Both the position numbers and the translations under genes were made by a program. Of a stretch of DNA of 37,583 nucleotides, positions 7,769-16,202 are shown piece by piece (within the stretch, counting starts at the first letter, position 1; the number at the start of each line of letters is the position of its first letter). The DNA comes from CAZJHM01 sp964545925 (GTDB lineage: Archaea; Iainarchaeota; Iainarchaeia; Iainarchaeales; CAZJHM01), in the NCBI GenBank assembly GCA_964545925.1, contig CAZJHM010000004.1:1-37583 (forward strand). The letters are read 5' to 3'. The notes beneath the pieces are model-generated. The model was not told the origin of the DNA, made no database searches, and saw only the letters and a list, made by a program, of their open reading frames with translations.

Positions 7769-8833
7769 TCAAGAAAAGACAGATTGAATTTCTTCAGCAA
7801 TTTCTTTTATCTCTTGTTTTTCAACCAAAGGATGTACAGGTAAAGAAACAACCTGCTTAACTAATTCTTCAGTTATTGAAAGACTTCCATTTGCATAAGG
7901 TTTCAAATAAGGTTGTTGATGTAATCCTAAAGGATAATAAATTCCATAACCAATATTTTTTGCTTTTAGTTTTTCGATTATTTTGTCTCTTTGTGAACTT
8001 TTAATAGTATATTGATGATAAACATGTATTGAGTTTTCTTTTTCTTCTGGAATTTCTACAAAATCTTTAAGCATTTTATTATATAAGTCAGCATTTTCTC
8101 TTCTTCTTTCTGTTGCTTTTTCTAGTTTTTTCAACTGTGCAAGTCCAATTGCAGCTTGGATATTTGTCATTCTGTAATTATATCCTTCTTGTTCATGCAA
8201 ATATCTTTGTTTTTGTCCATGATTATTATAAGTTCTGATTTTCTCTGCTAATTCTTCATTATCAGTTGTAATTATTCCTCCTTCTCCTGTTGTCATATTT
8301 TTAGTTGGATAAAATGAAAAACATCCTATATGTCCAATACTCCCAACTCTTTTTCCTTTATATGATGCAGCATGTGCTTGAGCACAATCTTCAATTACAT
8401 ATAATTCTTTTTCTTCTGCTAATTCCATTATCTCGTCCATTTCACAAGGATTTCCATATAAATGTACAGGTATTATTGCTTCAGTATTTTTTGTTATCTT
8501 TTCAGAAATTTTTTCAGAAGTTAGGTTGAAACTTTTTCTTTCAACATCTGCAAAAACAGGTACTGCATTTCTTTCTAAAACAGAAGTTGCAGTTGCAATA
8601 AATGTAAATGAAGGAACAATTACTTCTTTTTTTATCCCTAAGCCCCAAATTGCATTTATCAAAGCCTGAGTTCCATTTGTTGTTGCAATAGCATATTTAG
8701 TTCCAATTAAACTTGCAAATGTTTCTTCAAATTTTTTAACAATTTCTCCATGAGCAATTATTCCAGATTCCATTACTTCTTTAACTGCTTCTATTTCTTC
8801 TTTTCCAATATCTGGACGAGCAATTGTTTTCAT
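7769..8833 (-). CDS. wbpE: DegT/DnrJ/EryC1 sugar-nucleotide aminotransferase (WbpE-like)
   Basis: The 354-aa PLP enzyme should transfer an amino group from glutamate to a keto-sugar nucleotide. The fold-type I features are ATTNGTQALINAI for phosphate binding, VIEDCAQAHAA with the Asp that contacts the pyridine N, and SFYPTKNMTTGEGG with the Schiff-base Lys at residue 178. The start is fixed by an AAGGTGG ribosome binding site 5-6 nt before the ATG. The ATG overlaps the acetyltransferase stop (ATGA), so it is the last gene of a three-gene operon transcribed oxidoreductase, acetyltransferase, aminotransferase. That context points to C3 amination of UDP-3-keto-GlcNAcA, as done by WbpE/WlbC. Confidence 0.93.
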   Translation of the reverse strand: MKTIARPDIGKEEIEAVKEVMESGIIAHGEIVKKFEETFASLIGTKYAIATTNGTQALINAIWGLGIKKEVIVPSFTFIATATSVLERNAVPVFADVERKSFNLTSEKISEKITKNTEAIIPVHLYGNPCEMDEIMELAEEKELYVIEDCAQAHAASYKGKRVGSIGHIGCFSFYPTKNMTTGEGGIITTDNEELAEKIRTYNNHGQKQRYLHEQEGYNYRMTNIQAAIGLAQLKKLEKATERRRENADLYNKMLKDFVEIPEEKENSIHVYHQYTIKSSQRDKIIEKLKAKNIGYGIYYPLGLHQQPYLKPYANGSLSITEELVKQVVSLPVHPLVEKQEIKEIAEEIQSVFS

Positions 8834-9321
8834 TTTCCCACCTTTCTTCCATTTTTGTCTATCTTACAAATAATTTTTGCAGGGTTTCCTCTGACTAAAG
8901 TATATGCTGGAACATCTTTTGTAACAATTGAACCAGAACCAATCATACAATATTCCCCCAAAGTAATTCCACAAAGAATTACACTTCCTGCTCCAATTGA
9001 TGCTCCTTTTTTCACTAATGTCTTATAAACTTCAAAATCAGAAATAAAAGCACGAGGATATTTATCATTTGTAAATGTAACATGTGGTCCAACAAAAACA
9101 TCATCCTCTATCTCAACTCCATGATAAACAGAAACTCTGTTTTGTAATTTAACTCTGTTTCCAATTTTAACATCTTTATCAACATAAACAGATTTTCCTA
9201 AAATACAATCTTCTCCTAACTCTGCTCCTTTACAAACTTGGGCTTGATGCCAAACTTTAGTTCCTTTCCCAATTTTTCCTAAAACTTCAGCTGTTGGATG
9301 AATGAAAACATCTTCAGTCAT
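8830..9321 (-). CDS. wbpD: Left-handed beta-helix N-acetyltransferase (WbpD/WlbB-like)
   Basis: The 163-aa protein is a hexapeptide-repeat acyltransferase. Repeats of the form [IV]-G-x-x-x-x run from IHPTAEVLGKIGKGTKVWHQ through GASIGAGSVILCGITLGE and end in the typical VPAYTLVRGNPAKI cap. It should use acetyl-CoA to acetylate the 3-amino group made by the neighbouring aminotransferase. I choose ATG 9319-9321: it follows a GGTGG site by about 6 nt and overlaps the oxidoreductase stop by 8 nt (ATGACTGA). A GTG at 9330 is an alternative. The active unit in this family is a trimer. Confidence 0.92.
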   Translation of the reverse strand: MTEDVFIHPTAEVLGKIGKGTKVWHQAQVCKGAELGEDCILGKSVYVDKDVKIGNRVKLQNRVSVYHGVEIEDDVFVGPHVTFTNDKYPRAFISDFEVYKTLVKKGASIGAGSVILCGITLGEYCMIGSGSIVTKDVPAYTLVRGNPAKIICKIDKNGRKVGK

Positions 9322-10249
9322 TTTTTCCACCTGAAAGTTTTTTAGCTAACTTAAGAGTTTCCAATGCATCTTTCCCAGTTATTGGATTTTCAATTTTTCC
9401 CTCAATTAAATCAGAAAATGTTTGGAGTTCTAATTTCAAGGGTTCTTGTTTTGCTAAATCAATATTTATCATATTTGAAAGATAAGGTAATCCTTCAATC
9501 ACTTCATATATATGGACTTTTTGTTCAATTAATTCAATTTCCATATATGTTTTTTTCATAGTAATATCTATTGTCCTTACTTTTCTTGGGTTTATCCAAT
9601 TAACAATCAAAGAAGCACTCATATTTTTTGCTTTTATAAACATCTGGGCATGATCTTCAAAGTTTGTGTATCCAAAACTTTTTTTGAAAGTTTGTGTTTC
9701 AAGAATTTCATTTCCTGAAAAATATCTAAACAAATCAATATCATGTATTGCTAAATCTTCAATAACTCCGGTTGTTGCATTTTTAGGAGGAGCAATTCCT
9801 AATCTTGTAAAATTCATACTTAAAATTTCTTCTTTTGTTTTTTTCAAAAATTCTTTCAAATATTGCACAGCAGGATTAAATCTTTCTATATGTCCAATCA
9901 TTAAATGTTTTTTTTCTTTCTCTGCTTTTTTTATTAGTCTTTCTCCTTCTTCTATTGTTAGTGTAATTGGTTTCTCTAACAAAACATGGCATTTCTCTAA
10001 AGCTTTTTCTGCGACTTCGCAGTGCCATTTAGTTGGAACACATATACTGACAAAATCTAAATCTTCTTTTTCCAACATTTCTTTGTAATCATTGTAATGC
10101 TTGGTTTTATATTTACTCAAGACTTTTTCAGCATTTTCTTTATTAGGCTCGGCAATTGCCACTAGTTCTATATTTGCTGCTTCAAAAATTGCCCTGGCAT
10201 GATTATATCCCATATTTCCTGTTCCTATTACTGCTCCTTTTAATACCAT
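9314..10249 (-). CDS. wbpB: Gfo/Idh/MocA-type NAD-dependent sugar-nucleotide oxidoreductase (WbpB-like)
   Basis: The 311-aa enzyme has an N-terminal Rossmann motif GTGNMG (residues 9-14), the family EKP motif with its catalytic Lys in LLEKPITLT, and the DLAIHDIDLFRYF segment that carries the active-site His/Asp. In the Wbp/Wlb pathway this enzyme oxidises C3 of UDP-GlcNAc uronate. It is the first gene of the operon. ATG 10247-10249 is preferred because ATATAAA lies about 23 nt upstream; a GTG at 10258 would add three residues. Gfo/Idh enzymes act on many substrates, so the assignment rests on the pathway neighbours. Confidence 0.9.
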   Translation of the reverse strand: MVLKGAVIGTGNMGYNHARAIFEAANIELVAIAEPNKENAEKVLSKYKTKHYNDYKEMLEKEDLDFVSICVPTKWHCEVAEKALEKCHVLLEKPITLTIEEGERLIKKAEKEKKHLMIGHIERFNPAVQYLKEFLKKTKEEILSMNFTRLGIAPPKNATTGVIEDLAIHDIDLFRYFSGNEILETQTFKKSFGYTNFEDHAQMFIKAKNMSASLIVNWINPRKVRTIDITMKKTYMEIELIEQKVHIYEVIEGLPYLSNMINIDLAKQEPLKLELQTFSDLIEGKIENPITGKDALETLKLAKKLSGGKND

Positions 10250-10394
10250 TCTGCTCACTTTAAAATAGTTTATATCTAACTGTATATAATATGTTTTCTT
10301 TAGGCGAGGATAAAAAGCTTATTGGTGCATTATGTCTTGAATTTGAGTAATTTCCTACCAAAACCTTTAAATTTCTCTTTTCTTTTTATTTAAT

Positions 10395-11351
10395 ATGTCT
10401 AATCCTTTATTCACAATAATAATTCCAACTCATCGTAGGAATGATTTACTAAAAGCAGTTTTAGAATCAGTATATGAAATTGATTATCCTGAATCTAAAT
10501 ATGAAGTTATAGTTGTTGGTTGGAAGGAACATGATTCTTCTTCTGTTGTTCGTTCTTTCAATAAGAAGAATCTTTTTTATTATGAAACTGTCTCAAGATT
10601 TCAAGATGCTAAAAGAAATTTAGGGGCTAAAAAAGCTCTTGGTAAATATTTAGTTTTCACAGATGATGATACTCAAATCCATAAAGATTGGTTGAAGGAA
10701 ATTGAGAAATCTTTCAAACAAGGTTATGATGGAGTTGAAGGAAAAACAATTGGAGATGTAATTGAATTAATGTCTAAAACTGCAGATAATCGTAAAGGCG
10801 GACTTTATTTAGCTTGCAATTATGCTTTTACAAAAGAAGCTTTTGATTCTGTCGGAGGGTTTGATGAAGCTTATAGTTTTGGTTCTGATTTAAGTGTTTT
10901 TAGGGAAGATACTGACTTAGCTTATAGGATAATGGAAAAAGGATACAAAATTGTCTTTAATCCAAATGCAATTGTTTATCATCCAGCTCGTCGTTTTACA
11001 ACTGCTTGGGAACTTTTGGCGGATATTAAAAAAGTCGGGGGAGATATTCGTTTATGGAAAAAATATCCTCGCCAATTTTTGAAAACTTATAAGTTTCCAG
11101 GTTTAGGTGCACTTAAACAATCTTTTTTAGCTTGGGTTTTTCTTTTCTTGGGAGTTTGGTTTTATGTTTCTGGATTTTTCTTAGGGGTTTTTTCTCTTGT
11201 GATTATTTGGTATTTATTTAAGTATGTAATTAGTATGCGAAAAAGAACTTTTAGTTTATGGGAAGGATTTCTTTTTGGGTTTGTGACTTTTTTAAGAGAT
11301 TTAATTTTTCCTCTTTATTTCTTTAAATATATGATTACAGTGAGGATTTAA
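10395..11351 (+). CDS. Glycosyltransferase family 2 with C-terminal membrane segments
   Basis: The 318-aa protein starts with the GT-A core FTIIIPTHRRNDLLKAVLES. A DDD metal motif follows in VFTDDDTQIHKDWL, then GGFDEAYSF, and REDTDLAYR, the ED motif that usually supplies the catalytic base. After about residue 235 two hydrophobic segments should anchor it to the membrane. The first TATA-like block, CTTTAAATTT, is centred 25 nt before the ATG, suggesting a leaderless start to a four-gene plus-strand operon (GT2, dehydrogenase, GT4, toroid protein). It probably adds a sugar to a lipid-linked glycan at the cytoplasmic face; donor and acceptor are unknown. Confidence 0.9.
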   Translation: MSNPLFTIIIPTHRRNDLLKAVLESVYEIDYPESKYEVIVVGWKEHDSSSVVRSFNKKNLFYYETVSRFQDAKRNLGAKKALGKYLVFTDDDTQIHKDWLKEIEKSFKQGYDGVEGKTIGDVIELMSKTADNRKGGLYLACNYAFTKEAFDSVGGFDEAYSFGSDLSVFREDTDLAYRIMEKGYKIVFNPNAIVYHPARRFTTAWELLADIKKVGGDIRLWKKYPRQFLKTYKFPGLGALKQSFLAWVFLFLGVWFYVSGFFLGVFSLVIIWYLFKYVISMRKRTFSLWEGFLFGFVTFLRDLIFPLYFFKYMITVRI

Positions 11352-11352
11352 T

Positions 11353-12609
11353 ATGAAAGTTGCAGTATTTGGAGTGGGATATGTCGGATTGACAATGATA
11401 GTTCATATGGGAAAAAAAGGAATGAATGTTTTTGGTATTGATATAAATAAAGGAGTTATTGATTCTTTAAATAAAGGCAAAATACATATTTTAGAAAATG
11501 GTTTACAGGAAACTTTTGATTCTTATAGAGAAAAACTTTCTTTTTTTGAAAAAACTCCTAATGAAAAATTTGATGTAATTATTGTAACTGTCGGAACTCC
11601 AGTTCCAAAAGATAAACCTGATTTTTCTGCAATAACTTCTGTTGCAAATGAAATTTCTAAACTCATAAAAGGAGGAGAACTAATAATTTTCAGAAGTACA
11701 GTATCTGTTGGAACAACAAGAAATATTGTTTTGCCAATTCTTGAGAAATCAGGAAAAGAATTCTATCTAGCTTTTTGTCCTGAAAGAACTTTAGAAGGCA
11801 AAGCTTTGAAAGAATTAGAAGAATTACCACAAATAATTGGAGGATTAAATAGAGAAAGTGAAGAAAAAGCGGTTGATTTCTTTTTAAAATTAGGAAATTC
11901 TCCTGTAATTTTAAGTAGTTTAGAATCTGCAGAGTTAGTGAAACTTTTAAACAATAATTATAGAATGATGTGTTTTGCATTTGCAAATGAAATTGCAGAA
12001 GCTTGTGAAGTATTAAACTTAGATTCTTTCGAGATTATAAAATCCGCAAATAAAAATTATCCTCGTTCAAATATACCTCTTCCTGGTTTGACTGGTGGGC
12101 CTTGTCTTCCAAAAGATACTATTATTCTCCAAAAATCTTTTGAAGGAAAGAAAGAACTTATGATTCCAAAAGTATCTTATTCTATAAATATGGGTTCTCC
12201 TTTTCATATTGCGAATATTATTTCTAAGAATATAGATAGAACATCTAAGATAATATTGAGTGGAATGGCTTTTAAAGGTAGGCCAGTTAATGGGGACTTA
12301 AGAGGTTCACTTTCTTTGGATTTATTTTTTGCTTTAAAAGAAAAAGGATTTGAAAATATTTTTGTGCACGATTTTGAAGTTTTAAAATCTGAATTAGAGA
12401 AGATTTCAAATATAGCAAAAGAGGAAGATTTTAGGAATTCAGAATGTGTTATTATTGCAAACAATCACCCAAAATATGATGCTTCTTTTTTTGATTCTCT
12501 TCCTAAAAAAATATTCTTAGTAGATATTTGGGCTTTGGAAAAAGAAAATTCATTTAAATACAAAAAATATTATGCGTTTGGTGTTGGGAATGAAAATTGC
12601 AATTGTTAG
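11353..12609 (+). CDS. wbpA: UDP-sugar 6-dehydrogenase (WbpA/WecC-like)
   Basis: The 418-aa NAD-dependent enzyme oxidises the C6 hydroxyl of a UDP-sugar to a carboxylate. The N-terminal motif is FGVGYVGLT, the middle carries TVGTPVPKDKPDFSA, and the signature GGPCLPKD at about residues 250-257 holds the catalytic Cys. The C-terminal third (GMAFKGRPVNGDLR) is the UDP-binding domain. It begins 1 nt after the GT2 stop. It could act on UDP-GlcNAc (WbpA) or UDP-ManNAc (WecC). The presence of oxidoreductase, aminotransferase and acetyltransferase genes favours UDP-GlcNAc as substrate and first place in the diacetamido-uronate route. Confidence 0.92.
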   Translation: MKVAVFGVGYVGLTMIVHMGKKGMNVFGIDINKGVIDSLNKGKIHILENGLQETFDSYREKLSFFEKTPNEKFDVIIVTVGTPVPKDKPDFSAITSVANEISKLIKGGELIIFRSTVSVGTTRNIVLPILEKSGKEFYLAFCPERTLEGKALKELEELPQIIGGLNRESEEKAVDFFLKLGNSPVILSSLESAELVKLLNNNYRMMCFAFANEIAEACEVLNLDSFEIIKSANKNYPRSNIPLPGLTGGPCLPKDTIILQKSFEGKKELMIPKVSYSINMGSPFHIANIISKNIDRTSKIILSGMAFKGRPVNGDLRGSLSLDLFFALKEKGFENIFVHDFEVLKSELEKISNIAKEEDFRNSECVIIANNHPKYDASFFDSLPKKIFLVDIWALEKENSFKYKKYYAFGVGNENCNC

Positions 12610-13693
12610 TCCCTTTGCTCGTCCTGAGTTAGGAGCAAATGTGCTTAGAGTAAATTCTTTAGAATCCTTTCTTTTGGAAAAAGGAAATGAAGTCAGTATT
12701 TTTTCTCCAAAGAGAGAAAAAATTCCAGAAGTAAAAGGGGTTATTAGATATTCAAGTGAGTTTGATATTTTTTCTAAAATTTTTTTTTCAGATTTTGATG
12801 TTGTTTTTTATACTTCTCCTCCTTTGACTCATGGTTTTTTTTCAGGTTTTGCTGCACGACTTTCTGGAAAGAAATTTTTTTTAGATTTAAGAGACCCTTG
12901 GCCAAATGTTTATTCTAAATTAGGAATTTACAAAAAAAGTTTGAAACTTTTTTTCTATGAAATTATTGAAAAATTGACATATTTTCTTTCTCTGAAAATA
13001 TTTGTTGTTACTGATGGAATTGGTGAACATGTTTCCAAAAAAGGATTTGGTAAAAAAGTTGTTCTTGCTTTAAATGGAACAACTCCTTCTCTTTTTTCTT
13101 TTGATTCTAAAAAAAGAAATATTTTATTGGATAAATACTCTTTGAAAAACAAAAAAGTGTTTATTTATTCTGGGGCTTTTTCAGGCTGGGAAGTTGATTC
13201 CCTCATAAAAATATTCAAAAAATTTCCAGAAGATTATTTTCTTTTTCTTTTGATTCCTAGGATAAAATTTCATTCTTCTGAGTTTGACAAATTGGTTTCT
13301 TTAACAAAAGAAAAAATCAGAAATAAGGTAGAAGTAATTGATATTTCCACTATGCCTTTTGAAAATTTAAAAGATTATTTTTCAGTTTCTGATATTGGAA
13401 TAAGCACAGTTCCTTCTTTTATGAATTATTGTATAGTTGTAAAAACTTATGATTATTGTGCTTCTGGACTTTATTGTTTAGCCAAAGGTCCATCTCAGGG
13501 TTCTCTTAGGAATCTTTTTCTCAATAATCCAATTGGCTCTTATTTTTCAGATTGGAAATCTTTTTCCAAATTTCGAGTTTTGCCTACAGATATTTCTCAG
13601 GAAGCCCGCAAAAAAAGAATTCGGATAGCAAAAGAAAAGTTTGATAGAAATCTAACAAACAAAATAATATATTCTCATCTGTCTAATGATTAG
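12590..13693 (+). CDS. Glycosyltransferase family 4-like protein
   Basis: The 367-aa product has the GT-B layout. It starts MKIAIVSPFARPELGANVLR, has FFLDLRDPWPNVYSKLG at the end of the first Rossmann domain as in WbuB-like GT4 enzymes, and a second domain starting at the KKVFIYSGAF strand. The canonical EGFP-type nucleotide loop is weak; VVKTYDYCASGLY sits in its place, as in other divergent GT4 proteins. The ATG at 12590 overlaps the dehydrogenase end by 20 nt; an ATG at 12572 is possible but would lengthen the overlap. It belongs to the GT2-dehydrogenase operon and should act in the cytoplasm. Confidence 0.85.
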   Translation: MKIAIVSPFARPELGANVLRVNSLESFLLEKGNEVSIFSPKREKIPEVKGVIRYSSEFDIFSKIFFSDFDVVFYTSPPLTHGFFSGFAARLSGKKFFLDLRDPWPNVYSKLGIYKKSLKLFFYEIIEKLTYFLSLKIFVVTDGIGEHVSKKGFGKKVVLALNGTTPSLFSFDSKKRNILLDKYSLKNKKVFIYSGAFSGWEVDSLIKIFKKFPEDYFLFLLIPRIKFHSSEFDKLVSLTKEKIRNKVEVIDISTMPFENLKDYFSVSDIGISTVPSFMNYCIVVKTYDYCASGLYCLAKGPSQGSLRNLFLNNPIGSYFSDWKSFSKFRVLPTDISQEARKKRIRIAKEKFDRNLTNKIIYSHLSND

Positions 13694-14942
13694 TATGAAT
13701 TTAGAAAAAGTAATTAATTCCCAATTAGGCTGGTTACAAACAATGGAAAAACAAGGAGCATATTATGGGCCAGTTGTCCATTATTGGAACACTCGTTTTC
13801 CTTATTCTGGATGGGGAATTGATTGGCGATACAAAGGACTTGTGGAATCATATATAAGACTTCACAAACTTACCAAAAACGATGTCTTTCTTGAATCTCT
13901 CAAATCAATGGGAAAATTTATTCTTTCTCATAGACGATTTGATAATGGTTTTAAGAATTGTGCATTTGAGCTTAATCCTTCTTTTGAGACAGGAGCAATA
14001 CCACATGAAGTAGATGTTGCATTGGCACTTGTTTATCTAGCGAATTATTTCAAAGAGATTGGACTTGAGTATAAGAGTTTTTTGGGAGCATCTAAAACAT
14101 TTGCTGATCAGTATTTATTTCTAAATTTCTGGAACAAAACAGAAAAAACATTTAATCAATATGAACATTCTAGAATAAAATGTAACACAAACTTATTTGT
14201 TCCAAATAAAATCAGTGCGGTTGCTGAATTTCTTTTTCATCTCTCTGAAAAAACAAAAGATAAAAAATATAGAGATATTGGAAAGATTGCATTGCAAAAA
14301 TCCTTGTCTTTTAATGATAAAGATGGAGGAAGCTTTCAGTCAGACTCCAATCCTCTCAAAATCACTTATTATAATTCCAGAGAAATAAATGCTCTTCTTT
14401 TGTATGGATATGAAGATGAGGCTGAACAAAAAGCAAAGTTTTTGTCTAAAAGATGGAATGGTGTAGCCTTTGACTTTGGTGTTCTTGATGGGAAGCCTAT
14501 GAAATTTCCTTTTTTTATTGCAGGAGCAGGAGATATACTCTCAGCTCTTTCCAAATTTAAATCTGTTAAAAAATATGAATCTGTTTTATTATCAAATCAA
14601 TTAAAATCAGGAGGATTTAAGAGTTTTTATGGACTAAATTCCAAGAACACTTTTTCACTTAAATCAAAAGAATCCTTTCAAGATATTTTCCCAGTTGTTG
14701 GATGGAATGACAAAACATTGAATTTTTTGGTTTCTCAGATTGAATCTTTTGAATATGCTCCTTCCTTTGAAGAAGAGAATATATCTACTCCTTTATATTA
14801 TGAGAATAAAGATATGATAAAAGGCAAAGATTTAACTGTTTATAAGAGGCAGGACAATCTACCTCGACCAATTTCTTATTTATCTTATAACAGCAATATT
14901 CTGTCAAAATATATCTATTCTGCCTTTCATCTATTCTATTAA
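13686..14942 (+). CDS. Putative cytosolic alpha/alpha-toroid protein of the glycan cluster
   Basis: The 418-aa product looks like an (alpha/alpha)6 toroid as found in unsaturated-glucuronyl hydrolases, sugar epimerases and polysaccharide lyases. Paired helices alternate with glycine-rich turns such as FDNGFKN, DGGSFQSD and SGGFKSFYG, and WGIDWRYKGLVESYIRLHK near the start resembles the first toroid hairpin. No signal peptide or membrane segment is seen, so it should be cytosolic, which is odd for a glycan-cleaving enzyme. The ATG at 13686 overlaps the GT4 stop; ATG 13695, just after that stop, is equally plausible. Its 3' end overlaps the convergent flippase gene by 12 nt. Function is unknown. 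Confidence 0.75.
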   Translation: MISMNLEKVINSQLGWLQTMEKQGAYYGPVVHYWNTRFPYSGWGIDWRYKGLVESYIRLHKLTKNDVFLESLKSMGKFILSHRRFDNGFKNCAFELNPSFETGAIPHEVDVALALVYLANYFKEIGLEYKSFLGASKTFADQYLFLNFWNKTEKTFNQYEHSRIKCNTNLFVPNKISAVAEFLFHLSEKTKDKKYRDIGKIALQKSLSFNDKDGGSFQSDSNPLKITYYNSREINALLLYGYEDEAEQKAKFLSKRWNGVAFDFGVLDGKPMKFPFFIAGAGDILSALSKFKSVKKYESVLLSNQLKSGGFKSFYGLNSKNTFSLKSKESFQDIFPVVGWNDKTLNFLVSQIESFEYAPSFEEENISTPLYYENKDMIKGKDLTVYKRQDNLPRPISYLSYNSNILSKYIYSAFHLFY

Positions 14943-16202
14943 AATCAAAGGAATTTTTTGATTGTCAATATCTTTTTTTGTTTTTATTAGTAAGAGTCCA
15001 AATATAAGATATGAAATAATATTTCCAATTGCTGCCCCTAAAGCTCCAAAATAATAAATCAATATTAGATAGATGCCCAAGCTTGATATTAGAAAAGGCA
15101 AAAATAATATTTTGAATAAAGTGTTTTGCTCGACAAACCTTTGGACATATGATAGCAAAGGGCGCAAAATATTAAGAATTGTAATTCCTGTTAAAATTAT
15201 TAAAGACAATAACAATACATAAGATGTTTGCTCTTTGGCAAAAAATTCAACAATCACCTCTCCAAATATCAAGAAAAAAACATATTGTCCAATTGACCAC
15301 AAAAAAGTGTATTTGAGGGCTTTTTTCAGAACATCATCATTTCTTTTCTTTTCTTTTATATTACCTAAAGTCATTTGCAATGTCTTTTGCATCAACATTG
15401 GCCAGATCATGAAATAATTGACGATTATCAAAGCGATTGAATAGAATCCAACAATTGATTGGCTGACAAAGAAAAAAAGCAAAAAAGGATCTATTTTGTA
15501 TATTGTCCCAGTTATATTACTATTGAAATGTAACCATATCCCAAATGAATGAAATATTTTTTTTGCATATTCTTTAACTTCTTGATTGATATCTCTTTTA
15601 TATGTTTTGAATTCTTTTTTAATTATTAAATAAGTAATAACAGTGGTAAAAACATTTAATATAAAAAATAATATTCCAAATATAACTAAACTTTTATAGT
15701 AGAAAATACTTGCGCCTGCAATGAAAATACTTATAGTATACATTATGTTTATCCATAATCCAGATATGTTTTTTTTGTTGAAATATAATAAGTCCTTTAT
15801 TGCAATCTGAAATTGATTTAATATTGTAACTGAAGCATATAGGAAAAAGAATATCCCTATATTTGTATTTTGTGTTATCCAAATCAATGTGATTGAGAAT
15901 ATAACAAGAATAGGAAATAATATCTTAATTTTATATATTAAATAATATACAACTGTATTAAGAAATAAATTTGTTTTATTTTTTATTTTATAATAGTCCC
16001 TTAGGATTATAGATTCTGGATTTATTGTGACTAAAGACACAAATACCATATATGAAATTGCAATCCCATACAGAGCTACATCGGTTATTGGTAGAAAATT
16101 TGCAATAAAATAAAATGCAATCAAAGATCCAGATTTTTGTATTATTTGTTCAATTATATTCAAGGACATTATTGTTTGTGCAAAACTTCTTATTTCTCCC
16201 AT
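14931..16202 (-). CDS. Wzx-like polysaccharide flippase (MATE/MVF superfamily)
   Basis: The 423-aa protein has about 12-14 hydrophobic helices and very few charged stretches. The N-terminal helix pair (SLNIIEQIIQKSGSLIAFYF) and the late segment GALGAAIGNIISYLIFGLLL fit oligosaccharide flippases, which move lipid-linked glycans across the membrane. It overlaps the upstream 266-aa gene by 13 nt, so the two are translationally coupled. The gene lies at the end of the sugar pathway and glycosyltransferase genes, the usual place for the exporter of the finished repeat. Confidence 0.85.
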   Translation of the reverse strand: MGEIRSFAQTIMSLNIIEQIIQKSGSLIAFYFIANFLPITDVALYGIAISYMVFVSLVTINPESIILRDYYKIKNKTNLFLNTVVYYLIYKIKILFPILVIFSITLIWITQNTNIGIFFFLYASVTILNQFQIAIKDLLYFNKKNISGLWINIMYTISIFIAGASIFYYKSLVIFGILFFILNVFTTVITYLIIKKEFKTYKRDINQEVKEYAKKIFHSFGIWLHFNSNITGTIYKIDPFLLFFFVSQSIVGFYSIALIIVNYFMIWPMLMQKTLQMTLGNIKEKKRNDDVLKKALKYTFLWSIGQYVFFLIFGEVIVEFFAKEQTSYVLLLSLIILTGITILNILRPLLSYVQRFVEQNTLFKILFLPFLISSLGIYLILIYYFGALGAAIGNIISYLIFGLLLIKTKKDIDNQKIPLILIE

